From Mangrovitalea sediminis (GTDB lineage: Bacteria; Pseudomonadota; Gammaproteobacteria; Pseudomonadales; Oleiphilaceae): a stretch of 64,000 nucleotides of DNA. Below the pieces are notes generated by a model, which was not told where the DNA came from, ran no database searches, and saw only the letters and a program-made list of their open reading frames with translations. Position numbers and translations under genes: made by a program. This document shows positions 47,916 to 56,662 of this stretch, in pieces (positions within the stretch are counted from its first letter, which is position 1; every line of letters starts with the position of its first letter). The DNA is taken from the NCBI RefSeq assembly GCF_002514725.1, contig NZ_NTLB01000001.1:1054001-1118000 (forward strand), written 5' to 3'.

Positions 47916-47953
47916 ATCATCAAACGCCACCCCTGGTTTTATGATTTCATCAA
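47916..47953 (+). promoter_or_regulatory. Upstream activator-like sites of the outer-membrane gene
   Basis: ATCATCAA at 47916-47923, then GTTTTATGATTT (47935-47946) and TTCATCAA (47946-47953). The order ATCATCAA, about 12 bp, GTTTT(G)ATGATTT matches the layout at the upper-operon promoter read toward dmpK. They are about 70-105 bp upstream of the -24 box. Confidence 0.55.
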
Positions 47954-47992
47954 CCAATTCCAGTCTACATTTTGCCCATATTCAATACAAAT

Positions 47993-48017
47993 ATCGATAA
48001 ACATAAACATTATCGAC
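47993..48017. promoter_or_regulatory. Paired ATCGAT element before the second sigma-54 promoter
   Basis: ATCGAT at 47993-47998 and ATCGAC at 48012-48017, start distance again 19 bp. It lies 1 bp before the TGGC of the -24 box, the same place as in the upper-operon promoter. AAATATCGATA (47989-47999) also occurs at 38782-38792. Confidence 0.6.
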
Positions 48018-48018
48018 A

Positions 48019-48034
48019 TGGCATAGTTGATGCA
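48019..48034 (+). promoter_or_regulatory. Sigma-54 promoter of the outer-membrane phenol-pathway gene
   Basis: TGGCATAGTTGATGCA has GG (48020-48021) and GC (48032-48033) 12 bp apart. It aligns well with the upper-operon promoter (TGGCA..., TTGATGC). A start near 48045 gives a leader of about 140 nt. Confidence 0.75.
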
Positions 48035-48186
48035 GACGGCTTTTCTCCGGTTGTCTGGCGTACCCGAGACAGGGGCAGATATCTCTTCAGCCCTCCCGCC
48101 AACACAACACCCCCTCCCGCTACCGGGAGAAACCTCTTTGACCACTCTTGAGTGATAAGACAAAGACCTAATAAGAAGGAGGCATA

Positions 48187-49077
48187 ATGAAAATCATCAA
48201 GGGTTCATCCATCGCGGCCCTCGCCCTATCCACTGTCGCCCTATCCACCCTGGCCCCCGCGGCTTTCGCCGCCGGCCATTACGTGACCGGGGTGGAGGGC
48301 ATCCAGGCGGCGTCCGCACCGCCTCCCGGCCTCTACTATCTGGGGTATGTGGTTAATTACAATATTGACTCCGTGAGCGGAGCACCGGGGGACAACACCG
48401 GGACCGTCTCCGCACTTGCCAACCGCTTCGTCTGGATCTCCGACTATACCTTCCTTGGCGCCAACTACGGCGCAGAGGCCATAGTGCCGTTTCAGGCCAC
48501 ATCCCTCACCTTCAACGGCATCGGCTTTAACGACACCAGTCGCGGACTCGGCGACATCTATCTGGGACCGGTGGTCATGGCCTGGCACGGCAGCCAGTGG
48601 GACGGCATTTTCGCCCTGGGGGAATGGCTCGATAACGGCAGCTACTCAAAAACCAACCCTTCGTCCATCGGGCTCGGCTACAAATCGACCATGGTCACCC
48701 TCGGGGGAACCTTCTATCCGGACAGCCAAAAGCAGTGGTCGGTAACCGCCCTGTCCCGCTTCGAGAAAAATGGCAAGCAAACCCAGACGGAGATCACGCG
48801 AGGCAATCAGCTCTCTGTTGAGTGGGGAGTCGCCAGACAACTCGGTGGCGGCAAGCAGTTAGGTGTCGTGGGCTATCTGCAAAAGCAGACATCCAATGAC
48901 AGCGGGCCCGGTTCGAATGACCTCAGGCCGCAGAAATCAGCGGTGGGCCTGGAATTCGACTATCCGATCCTGAGTCAGGGCCTGTTCCTGAAATTTGCCG
49001 GCTATAAGGAGTATTCGAGTCGCGACGGTGCGACCAAAGGCAGCTTGTTGCGAATGACGGTCGTAAAGGCGTTCTGA
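48187..49077 (+). CDS. Outer-membrane protein of the phenol MetA-pathway family
   Basis: 296 residues with a signal peptide (MKIIKGSSIAALALSTVALS...AFA-A). The mature protein is rich in beta-strand patterns and ends in Phe (VVKAF), as outer-membrane barrels do. It fits the family named MetA-pathway of phenol degradation (e.g. YLGYVVNYNIDSVSG, GLGDIYLGPVVMAWHG, GKQLGVVGYLQKQTS, LFLKFAGYKEYSSRDG). Probable role: passage of phenol or a related aromatic across the outer membrane. AAGAAGGAGG precedes the ATG. It has its own sigma-54 promoter matching that of the phenol hydroxylase. Confidence 0.88.
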   Translation: MKIIKGSSIAALALSTVALSTLAPAAFAAGHYVTGVEGIQAASAPPPGLYYLGYVVNYNIDSVSGAPGDNTGTVSALANRFVWISDYTFLGANYGAEAIVPFQATSLTFNGIGFNDTSRGLGDIYLGPVVMAWHGSQWDGIFALGEWLDNGSYSKTNPSSIGLGYKSTMVTLGGTFYPDSQKQWSVTALSRFEKNGKQTQTEITRGNQLSVEWGVARQLGGGKQLGVVGYLQKQTSNDSGPGSNDLRPQKSAVGLEFDYPILSQGLFLKFAGYKEYSSRDGATKGSLLRMTVVKAF

Positions 49078-49084
49078 TGGCTCC

Positions 49085-49120
49085 AGAGTGTTGGGGGCTC
49101 AATGTGATGCCCCCAACTCT
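49085..49120 (+). terminator. Terminator-like hairpin after the outer-membrane gene
   Basis: AGAG-TG-TTGGGGGC (49085-49098) pairs with GCCCCCAA-CTCT (49109-49120) except for a 2-nt bulge. It lies 8 bp after the stop, and the opposite gene ends just beyond it, so it may serve both. Confidence 0.6.
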
Positions 49121-49141
49121 CCCACCAGCGGCACCTGCACC

Positions 49142-50665
49142 TCATCCCGCCCCTGCCGAGGCCAATTCCTCGAGCTGCACGACATTGGTGACGTTGAAAC
49201 GTAGCCGCCCCTTGAATCCCTTGGGCGAAGAAAGTTCCATAACAAAGGTGTTGTCGCCTTCCCGGTTAACCTTAGTGCCCGGGTTCTCACTCCAGTGATC
49301 GTCCGTCAGTGTATAGCGGGCAGACCAGTCCCCTCGATTATGGGCCAGCTTAAAGGTAATGGTGTTCCGGAAGAGGTATTCCCCGTCGACATGACGGCGT
49401 AGCAACGGCACCGTTCCGACATAGTAGCCTGTTGTGGATACAGCGAGATCCAGGCTGAAAACCAGCGTCCTGCCGACGGTGATACGCTGCGTATCCAGAA
49501 AGATGGAAAACAGGACCGGGGAGCGGGCTTGCGTCATATTCAGTCTTTCAGTACGCATCAGCTCATCAAACCCCCGAATGACAGCGCTGTAGGTATCCTT
49601 GCGCCGCTCCGTCAGCTTGACGCCCATCGATCCCCGCGTCGCCACGGTTGCCTCGAAATAGTAAGAGGCCCGAATCTCCTTGCCATCGTCATAGGCCTTT
49701 TTGATAGACGGCGGTAAAGGCAGGTTATCGACCTCCAAAATGCCATCCACCCGCACATCGCCAAACAGGAAGCGCACCAGATTCTGATAGCCTTCCTCGG
49801 AATTAACCACGCCATAGGGTCCGCTATGACTGCGGTAGGCAAAGGCACGAGGCGCACCGGATACCGTCGCATTAACGATTTTTACCAGGCCGTCACTCAT
49901 TTCACCCGCCAACCTGCGAGACAGTCCCAGCGCAACGTCATAGTCCCGATGATTAGTGCCTACGAAGCAGAAGAAACGATCCGCCTCGAACTTGTCGTCC
50001 AGACTATCGACCCGTTCCGAATCGTCCGGCAGCCCCAGATAGGTCGCCATATGTTTGCGGTTGAAATTGTTCAGGTCCCAGAGCCCGAGAATCGAGGGGA
50101 CATTAAGACCGGCCATGTCGATACCGTTGTGAGGCGTGGCGTAGGTAAACACCTTATTGACGAGTTCACGGTCTGCCGGCGTGCTGATGTCATCGTTTTG
50201 CAGGAAGCAACGGCAGACCAGTCCCCCCATGGAATGGGCAACCAGATTGACCTTGAACTGCTCCCGCAAATCGTCGTCATCGCCACAGACCTGGTCACGA
50301 ACCCTGTGGATCAGCTCGCGTAAACCTGTGGCAGCTTCTGGAATAGACAGCACCTGACCATTGCCGAAATCCTTATCCGCCGGGTCATAGTAGCGATAGA
50401 TGACGATACTCCTGGCCGGTAGTTCGCCCGTTTTCTCTGCCCCATCCTGATAGTTATCGCTGTACCCATATTCTTTCATCAGGCGAATCAGCGCGGACTC
50501 AAAGATATGTCGCTGGACGCTTTGGTCCCAAATTTGCCGGATCTTGGTAGATCCAAGATTGAAGCCCATGTATGGCGTAGAAACGGTTTCGGCAATTTCG
50601 CCAGGTGTCATGGCATAGCCACGAACGTAGATGATGGGGTAATGAGGCCCCAGTGTCTTGGCCAT
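49142..50665 (-). CDS. Lipase/esterase-like alpha/beta hydrolase with extra C-terminal domain
   Basis: 507 residues from ATG 50665 (GGGAG about 10 nt upstream). The N-terminal 300 residues form an alpha/beta hydrolase: PIIYVRGYAMTPGEIAETV near the start, the nucleophile elbow NLVAHSMGGLVCRCFL and YATPHNGIDMAGL, a pattern of triacylglycerol lipases and PGAP1-like proteins. About 170 further residues look beta-rich (TVGRTLVFSLDLAVSTTGYYVGTV, then strands to the end) and may bind substrate. No signal peptide is seen. It is not in an operon with the liv genes. The substrate is unknown. Confidence 0.8.
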   Translation of the reverse strand: MAKTLGPHYPIIYVRGYAMTPGEIAETVSTPYMGFNLGSTKIRQIWDQSVQRHIFESALIRLMKEYGYSDNYQDGAEKTGELPARSIVIYRYYDPADKDFGNGQVLSIPEAATGLRELIHRVRDQVCGDDDDLREQFKVNLVAHSMGGLVCRCFLQNDDISTPADRELVNKVFTYATPHNGIDMAGLNVPSILGLWDLNNFNRKHMATYLGLPDDSERVDSLDDKFEADRFFCFVGTNHRDYDVALGLSRRLAGEMSDGLVKIVNATVSGAPRAFAYRSHSGPYGVVNSEEGYQNLVRFLFGDVRVDGILEVDNLPLPPSIKKAYDDGKEIRASYYFEATVATRGSMGVKLTERRKDTYSAVIRGFDELMRTERLNMTQARSPVLFSIFLDTQRITVGRTLVFSLDLAVSTTGYYVGTVPLLRRHVDGEYLFRNTITFKLAHNRGDWSARYTLTDDHWSENPGTKVNREGDNTFVMELSSPKGFKGRLRFNVTNVVQLEELASAGAG

Positions 50666-50857
50666 CGAACAATCTCCCTTTGCACGGTTATTGGCGCATA
50701 CCACTCCGAATAGATATCGGCTACATCAATCGGAAACACCGACGCAAGCGCTATACCAGTCAGGGAGAAGGGGTTTCAAGGCAACGACTCGGCACGCAGA
50801 GGCAATGTCCGCATGCGGGAGAGGTGTATAGTTTGCTGACAGCAGATGGCCTGGCAT

Positions 50858-50893
50858 AAAAGAAAGCCCCTGCGATATGGAACCTGCAGGGGC
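50858..50893 (-). terminator. Rho-independent terminator of the liv operon
   Basis: GCCCCTGC (50866-50873) and GCAGGGGC (50886-50893) form an 8-bp stem. On the minus strand it is followed by a T-rich run (plus A-rich 50858-50865). It lies 22 bp after livM. Confidence 0.8.
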
Positions 50894-50915
50894 CTAAGGG
50901 GAAATCATGGGGCGC

Positions 50916-51830
50916 TTAGAAGGATCGCTTCCAGAGTCGCCCGATTTCACCGACGATCCCTCGCCGGAAGGCCAGTACACAGACAATAAAGATCATGCCG
51001 ATAATGACGGTGACCCAGGAACCGATGCCGCTCAATTCGTGTTCCAGGCCCACCACCGTGAAGGCGCCGACAATCGGACCCAGCAAGGTGCCCATGCCGC
51101 CCAGCAGGGTCATCAGGATCACGGAACCGGAGGTATGCCAGCTGACGTCGGTCAGGGACGCCGTCTGGAAGACGATGGACTTGGTCGCACCCGCCGTGCC
51201 CGCCAGGGTTGCCGATAACACGAAGGCCAGCAGCTTGATGCGCTCGACGTTGTAACCAAGCGAAATGGCGCGCGGCTCATTTTCGCGGATCGCCCGCAGC
51301 ACCTGCCCGAAGGGAGAATGCACCGTGCGGTGGATCAACCAGAAACAGGCGACAAAAATGGCAAACACGGTGTAGTACATGTTGAGCGGCTGGTTCAGGT
51401 CGATAAACCCGAACAGCATGCCGCGGGGAATCCCCTGCAAACCGTCTTCACCGCCGGTAAACGGCAGCTTCAGCGACAGGAAGAAGACGATCTGTTCCAG
51501 CGCCAGGGTGATCATGGCGAAGTAGATGCCCTGCCGGCGAATGGCCAGTAAGCCGAAGACCAGTCCGAGCGCACCCGCGAACAGGGTGCCGGCGACGATG
51601 CCTGAAAAGGGTCCAAAGTTCCACTGCGTCATGACGAAGCCGGTGATATAGGCCGCGCTGCCGAAGAAGGCGGCGTGCCCGAACGACAACAGGCCCGAGT
51701 ACCCCAGTAAGAGGTTGAAGGCACAGGCAAAGAGCGCGAAACACAGCAGCTCCATCATCAGTACCGGGTAGACGGCGAACGGCGCCAGCAAGCCCAGGAC
51801 GAACAAGATTATCCAGAAGGTTTTATTCAT
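50916..51830 (-). CDS. livM: ABC transporter permease, LivM type
   Basis: 304 residues from ATG 51830 (GAGGG 8 nt upstream). About nine hydrophobic helices, with the LivM signatures LLLGYSGLLSFGHAAFFGSAAY, LRAIRENEPRAISLGYNVERIKL (cytoplasmic EAA-type loop) and MTLLGGMGTLLGPIVGA. With LivH it forms the membrane channel of a branched-chain-amino-acid-type (HAAT) importer. It is the last gene of livG-F-J-H-M. Confidence 0.93.
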   Translation of the reverse strand: MNKTFWIILFVLGLLAPFAVYPVLMMELLCFALFACAFNLLLGYSGLLSFGHAAFFGSAAYITGFVMTQWNFGPFSGIVAGTLFAGALGLVFGLLAIRRQGIYFAMITLALEQIVFFLSLKLPFTGGEDGLQGIPRGMLFGFIDLNQPLNMYYTVFAIFVACFWLIHRTVHSPFGQVLRAIRENEPRAISLGYNVERIKLLAFVLSATLAGTAGATKSIVFQTASLTDVSWHTSGSVILMTLLGGMGTLLGPIVGAFTVVGLEHELSGIGSWVTVIIGMIFIVCVLAFRRGIVGEIGRLWKRSF

Positions 51831-51840
51831 TACCGCGCCC

Positions 51841-52746
51841 TCACTGTTCCCGGCCAAACAACCCGGCCGGCCGTACCAGCAGGACGATTACCATCACGAA
51901 GAAGATCACGGTATTGGCCGCTGGTGGGTAGACCACCTTGGTAATCCCCTCGATCATACCCAGCGCCAGGCCCGTGACGATCGAGCCCATGATCGAGCCC
52001 ATGCCACCGATCACCACCACGGCGAACACGGTAATGATCACATTGGCGCCCATCAGGGGGCCGACCGAATAGATCGGTGCCGCCAGCACGCCGGCAAGGG
52101 CAGCCAGTGCCACACCGAAGCCGTAGGTCAGCGTAATCATCAACGGGACATTGATACCGAAAGCCTGCACCAGATTGGGGTTTTCCGTGCCGGCACGCAG
52201 ATAGGCGCCGATCTTGGTACGCTCGATCACGTACCAGGTCAGGAAACAGACCACCAGGGAGGCTGCGATCGCAAACAGGCGGTATTTGGGAAAGTACATG
52301 AAGCCCAAATTGACGATGCCTTTCAGCGACGCCGGTATTCCCGGATAGGGTGTACCGTTAACGTTGTAATAGTTGGTGAAATAGCCCTGGAGAACCAGGG
52401 CTACCCCAAAGGTCAGCAGCAGACCGTACAAATGGTCGAACTTGTACAGCCGCTGCAGCATGGTCCGCTCGATCAGAACCCCGAGCAGACCGACGATCAG
52501 AGGAGCCAGAACCAATGCTGCCCAGAAATTGATCTGCAGCTCCGGTTCACCGATCCAGCCGCCAAATTGCGTCAGGCCGATTAACGCCACGAAGGCCCCC
52601 AACATGTAGAAGGCACCGTGGGCGAAATTGATGATATTCAGCAAGCCGAAAATCACCGCCAGGCCCAGACTCAGGAGCGCGTAGAACGCCCCTTGATTGA
52701 GGCCCAGCATCGCCTGGGCAAGCACCGCATTCAATGGCAACCCCAT
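51841..52746 (-). CDS. livH: ABC transporter permease, LivH type
   Basis: 301 residues. The N-terminus LNQGAFYALLSLGLAVIFGLLNIINFAHGAFYMLG is the LivH signature (its GLLNIINFAHG part is diagnostic), and IVTGLALGMIEGITKVVYPPA closes it. It pairs with LivM. It follows the substrate-binding gene by 28 bp. Substrate specificity is set by the binding protein. Confidence 0.94.
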   Translation of the reverse strand: MGLPLNAVLAQAMLGLNQGAFYALLSLGLAVIFGLLNIINFAHGAFYMLGAFVALIGLTQFGGWIGEPELQINFWAALVLAPLIVGLLGVLIERTMLQRLYKFDHLYGLLLTFGVALVLQGYFTNYYNVNGTPYPGIPASLKGIVNLGFMYFPKYRLFAIAASLVVCFLTWYVIERTKIGAYLRAGTENPNLVQAFGINVPLMITLTYGFGVALAALAGVLAAPIYSVGPLMGANVIITVFAVVVIGGMGSIMGSIVTGLALGMIEGITKVVYPPAANTVIFFVMVIVLLVRPAGLFGREQ

Positions 52747-52774
52747 CTTGCTCCTCCGCCGTCTGTTCCGATGG

Positions 52775-53998
52775 TTACTTGGCCAGCGGGCAGGAGCCCT
52801 GCGCCAGGGTCATGTAGGCCTTGTCGCCCGGAATGGTCTGCTCAACCTGCAGCAGATCCCAGCCATGACCGTGCTTGGGATTGGATTCCTTGGGGCTCTT
52901 GACCTTGACCAGGTACATGTCGTGAACGTTCAGACCGTCGGCACGGATGTGGCCGGTGTCACCGAAGAAGTCGATCTTCATCTTGCCCAGCTCCGCACGG
53001 ACAGCATCGGCATTGTCGGTACCTGCTGCCTTGACGGCCCTCAGATAGTTCAGGACAGCCGAGTAGACGCCTGCCTGGTCCATGGTCGGCATCTTGCCGA
53101 ACTTGGCATAGAAGGCATCGCCGAACTTACGCGAGGCATCATTGCGATCCCAGTAGTAACTGGTGGTGAACTGCAGACCCTTGGCGATGTTCAGACCCAG
53201 GCTCTTAACGTCCGTCAGGAAAACCAGCATGCCGGCCATTTTCTGGCCCTGGGCCACGATACCGAATTCATTGGCCTGCTTGATGGCGTTGATGGTGTCG
53301 GCACCGGCATTCGCCAGGGCGATAACCTGGGCACCGGAAGACTGTGCCTGGATCAGGTATGACGAAAAGTCAGTGGTGCCCAGCGGAGCCTGGACTTCAC
53401 CTTTGACTTCACCACCCAGTGATTTAACGACTTTCGCCGTGTTGTCCTGCAGCGAATGGCCGAAGGCATAGTCAGCGGTGATGAAGTACCAGCTCTTGCC
53501 ACCGCCCTTCACCATCGCAGTGGCTGTGCCCACCGGCAGCGCATAGGTGTCATACAGGTAGTGGATGCCGTACTTGGTGCAGTCCTTATTGGTCAGTGCG
53601 GTGGAACCGGCACCGGTGTTCATGGTGATGGTGTGCTTCTCCGACGCCAGCTTCTGCACGGCGATACCGACGGCAGAGTTGAGAATGTCGGTAATCATGT
53701 CAACGTGATCACGGTCGATCCACTCACGGGCCACCGCGGAACCGACATCGGCCTTCTCCTGGTGGTCAGCCGCAATGATTTTGATCGGCTTGCCGAGAAC
53801 GGTGCCACCGAAATCGTGCACAGCCATCTCCGCTGCAACCACGGAACCTTTGCCGCCGATCGCCGAATAGACACCGGACATATCGGTCAGGACACCGATC
53901 TTGACCACCCCGTCGGAAATGCCGGCGGCGTTGACAGGTCCGGCAACGGACAGCCCTAGAGCCGCCGCGCAGACCAACGAGCGAGTTAACTTCTTCAT
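52775..53998 (-). CDS. livJ: Periplasmic substrate-binding protein of the liv-type ABC transporter
   Basis: 407 residues from ATG 53998 (GAGGAG upstream). Signal peptide LTRSLVCAAALGLSVAGPVNAAG, then a type I binding fold: VVKIGVLTDMSGVYSAIGGKGSV, IIAADHQEKADVGSAVAREWID, and AQSSGAQVIALANAGADTINAIKQA. The family member type is close to those annotated for urea/branched amino acids or small aromatic acids; the ligand cannot be read off. The order ATPase-ATPase-binding protein-permeases is usual. Confidence 0.9.
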   Translation of the reverse strand: MKKLTRSLVCAAALGLSVAGPVNAAGISDGVVKIGVLTDMSGVYSAIGGKGSVVAAEMAVHDFGGTVLGKPIKIIAADHQEKADVGSAVAREWIDRDHVDMITDILNSAVGIAVQKLASEKHTITMNTGAGSTALTNKDCTKYGIHYLYDTYALPVGTATAMVKGGGKSWYFITADYAFGHSLQDNTAKVVKSLGGEVKGEVQAPLGTTDFSSYLIQAQSSGAQVIALANAGADTINAIKQANEFGIVAQGQKMAGMLVFLTDVKSLGLNIAKGLQFTTSYYWDRNDASRKFGDAFYAKFGKMPTMDQAGVYSAVLNYLRAVKAAGTDNADAVRAELGKMKIDFFGDTGHIRADGLNVHDMYLVKVKSPKESNPKHGHGWDLLQVEQTIPGDKAYMTLAQGSCPLAK

Positions 53999-54069
53999 GA
54001 AATATCTCCTCAGGTTTCTGGTTGTGCTTGTTGTTGTTTCAGAGTCGGCGATCAGACCGCCGGTCGTGT

Positions 54070-54786
54070 TCACACACTGAGATAACGGTTTATCTTGTCC
54101 ATGTTCGCCTCCAGGTCCGCCGCCTCGATCATCTCCGCCACATGGCCGTGGTCCATGACGTAGTGGCGGTCTGCCAGGGGCGCAGCAAAACGGAAGTTCT
54201 GCTCGACCAGCACGATGGTGTAACCGTTGTCCTTGAGCAGACGAATGGCCCGCCCCAACCCCTGTACGATGACCGGCGCCAGGCCCTCGGTGATTTCATC
54301 GAGCAGCAGCAGGTTGGCACCGGTGCGCAGGATACGGGCCAGGGCCAGCATCTGCTGCTCGCCGCCTGACAACCAAGTACCGACGCTCTTGCGGCGCTCG
54401 TAGAGGTTGGGAAACATCTCGTAGATCTCTTCCACCGACATGCCGCCGGAGCGGATGCGGGGCGGCAGCATCAGGTTTTCTTCCACCGTCAGGCTGGAGA
54501 AGATGCCGCGTTCTTCGGGACAGTAGCCAATCCCCAGGCGGGCAATCTTGTGGGTCGCGGTACGCATCACCTCGCGACCATTGACCATGATCGAACCTGA
54601 GCGTTTACCGACCAGACCCATGATGGCTTTCAGGGTGGTGGTACGGCCGGAGCCGTTACGGCCCAGCAGGGTCACGACCTCGCCGCGTCTCACGGTCATG
54701 TCGATGCCGTGCAGGATGTGGGATTCGCCGTAGAAGGCGTGCAGATCGGTAATCCGCAACAGTTCACCGTCAGGCATGCTCGACAT
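54070..54786 (-). CDS. livF: ABC transporter ATPase, LivF type
   Basis: 238 residues from ATG 54786 (GGGAG upstream). Walker A is LLGRNGSGRTTTLK (the final Lys of GxGKT is Arg: GSGRTT), the signature is WLSGGEQQMLALARIL, and Walker B is LLLLDEITEGLAP. The Lys-to-Arg change in Walker A is seen in a part of LivF proteins of this subgroup and should be noted. It overlaps the end of livG by 17 bp. Confidence 0.93.
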   Translation of the reverse strand: MSSMPDGELLRITDLHAFYGESHILHGIDMTVRRGEVVTLLGRNGSGRTTTLKAIMGLVGKRSGSIMVNGREVMRTATHKIARLGIGYCPEERGIFSSLTVEENLMLPPRIRSGGMSVEEIYEMFPNLYERRKSVGTWLSGGEQQMLALARILRTGANLLLLDEITEGLAPVIVQGLGRAIRLLKDNGYTIVLVEQNFRFAAPLADRHYVMDHGHVAEMIEAADLEANMDKINRYLSV

Positions 54787-55531
54787 CACTCGCTCCCATA
54801 TAGGCTTCGATCACTTCCGGATTCTTGGAGACGGTTTCGTAAGGCCCTTCAGCCAGGATGGCACCGCGCTGCAGCACCGTGATGCAATCGGCGAGGGTCG
54901 AGACCACGCCGAGATTGTGCTCCACCATCAAAATCGTGCGATCCGCGGAAACCCGCCGGATCAACTCGGTGGTCATGCCGACGTCTTCCGCACCCATGCC
55001 CTGGGTCGGTTCGTCGAGTAGCATCAATTCGGGGTCGAGGGCCAGCGTCGTGGCAATCTCCAGGGCACGCTTGCGCCCATAGGCCAGCTCTTCGGTGATG
55101 TTGTCGGCGAACTTGCCCAGGCCGACATCCTCCAGCAACGCCATGGCTTGGTCGTTGAGACGGTGCAGCATGCTGTCCGAACGCCAGAACTGGTAAGCGA
55201 CCCCCAGCTTGCGTTGCAGCGCCAGTCGAACATTCTCCAGCACGGTCATGTTCGGGAAGACGGCCGAAATCTGAAAGGACCGGATAACGCCGAGATGGGC
55301 GATATCGGCCGGGCGCATACGAGTGATATCCCGGCCCTTGAACAGGATGCTGCCGTCGGTCGGCGTTAGGAATTTGGTGAGCAGGTTGAAGAAGGTCGTC
55401 TTGCCCGCGCCGTTGGGGCCGATCAAGGCATGGATGTGTCCACGCTGAACCTTCAGGTCCACGCCATTGACGGCGGTAAAGCCACTGAATTCCTTGGTCA
55501 GGTTACGGGTTTCCAGGATGCAGTCCGTCAT
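54770..55531 (-). CDS. livG: ABC transporter ATPase, LivG type
   Basis: 253 residues. Walker A is IGPNGAGKTTFFNLL. The signature region is degenerate (ELAYGRKRALEIATTL), as usual in LivG, and Walker B is MLLDEPTQGMG. It is the first gene of the transporter unit; the 196-bp stretch to the IclR gene upstream must hold the promoter. The IclR regulator is a candidate controller. Confidence 0.94.
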   Translation of the reverse strand: MTDCILETRNLTKEFSGFTAVNGVDLKVQRGHIHALIGPNGAGKTTFFNLLTKFLTPTDGSILFKGRDITRMRPADIAHLGVIRSFQISAVFPNMTVLENVRLALQRKLGVAYQFWRSDSMLHRLNDQAMALLEDVGLGKFADNITEELAYGRKRALEIATTLALDPELMLLDEPTQGMGAEDVGMTTELIRRVSADRTILMVEHNLGVVSTLADCITVLQRGAILAEGPYETVSKNPEVIEAYMGASDVEHA

Positions 55532-55727
55532 GACCGAGCCTCCCTGCAGACCAGGGGAGCGCTCTGCTCACACGAATACCGAGAGGAAAGAACCGCAACT
55601 GGGGGAACAAACATTCCGCCTCCTACATTTCTTGTTGTCATATCTCGACCGGCCGATATCCCTGTCCGCACGGCGATTCGGCGGCGGCAGCCCTTGCCGA
55701 TTCGCCATCGTTTCATAACAGGTTCCG

Positions 55728-56528
55728 CTAGCGCGCGTAGGTGTGAATTTGCGCAGCGGCTTCCTGTAGCGCCGGCAAGTACCGGCTCACCAGGGTATTC
55801 ATGTCGACCCGTACGGCATTGGTACTGATATTGATGGCACCCAACAGCTCACCATTCGCGGCGAATACGGGGACCGCAACGGACAGCAGCCCCAGCTCGA
55901 GTTCCTGGTCGACGATGCAGTAGCCTTGCTGTCTTGCCTCGAGAATCCTCTCGCGCAAGGCTTTGACATGCGTCACCGAGTACGCGGTATGGGCTTGTAG
56001 CGTCTGCCGCTGCAACCAAGCATCCAACGTCTCATCGTCCATTTGCGCCAACTGCACCCGCCCCATGGAGCTGTAGGCCGCCGGCAGGCGAGTACCCACC
56101 GACAGCTGGATCGCCATAAGCCGTTGCGGAGGAGTCGCACGCAGCACGAGCACCGCGCTATCGCCGTCCAGGACCGTCAGGGAGGTCGATTCACCCAGGG
56201 TTGCCGTGATCTCGTCCAGGTATTGCTGGATCATGGGGCGATACTGGTTCGATGCCTGATAGGCATAGCCCAGTTGCAATACTTTGGGTGTCAACTCGAA
56301 ATACCGACCGGCACGCTTTACGAACCCCAGCGCATGCAACGTCAACAGGAATCGGCGCGCCTTGGCCCGGTCCATCTCCGCTTTTGCGGCGACTTCGCTC
56401 AGGGTCATCCGGGGATGCTCGGCATCGAATGCCAACAGCACGTCCAGGCCTGACGCCAACGCACCGACATAATCCCGATCGCCGGGCTGCAACACCTGAT
56501 CGTCCAAGACCTTCCCCCTCAACCCCAC
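55728..56528 (-). CDS. IclR-family transcriptional regulator (PcaR/CatR-like)
   Basis: 266 residues. A winged-helix IclR domain (about 18-80; MTLSEVAAKAEMDRAKARRFLLTLHALGFV) and an IclR effector domain (about 95-260; LSVGTRLPAAYSSMGRVQLA is the usual block). It resembles regulators of protocatechuate/3-oxoadipate genes. Two 15-bp palindromic sites of the same type (56562-56576, 56663-56677) lie between it and the divergent thioesterase gene and are its best operators, one being autoregulatory. Confidence 0.9.
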   Translation of the reverse strand: MGLRGKVLDDQVLQPGDRDYVGALASGLDVLLAFDAEHPRMTLSEVAAKAEMDRAKARRFLLTLHALGFVKRAGRYFELTPKVLQLGYAYQASNQYRPMIQQYLDEITATLGESTSLTVLDGDSAVLVLRATPPQRLMAIQLSVGTRLPAAYSSMGRVQLAQMDDETLDAWLQRQTLQAHTAYSVTHVKALRERILEARQQGYCIVDQELELGLLSVAVPVFAANGELLGAINISTNAVRVDMNTLVSRYLPALQEAAAQIHTYAR

Positions 56529-56560
56529 ACGCTTGAAGCCTAAACCAACAACCTTCGCTG

Positions 56561-56577
56561 CGTTCGCAAGGCGAACG
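56561..56577. promoter_or_regulatory. IclR operator candidate, proximal to the iclR gene
   Basis: CGTTCGC and GCGAACG around AAG form a perfect inverted repeat with a 3-nt centre. It starts 33 bp upstream of the IclR start. Compare GTTCGATAATCGCAC, the known PcaR site of Pseudomonas putida, similar in length and half-sites. Confidence 0.6.
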
Positions 56578-56662
56578 AGGCCGGTTAAATAACCGTCTAC
56601 ATCTGGCAGTGGTTGATCGCCATCAGAGGCGGCGGCTCAAAATGTTCGGATGCCAAACTTAC

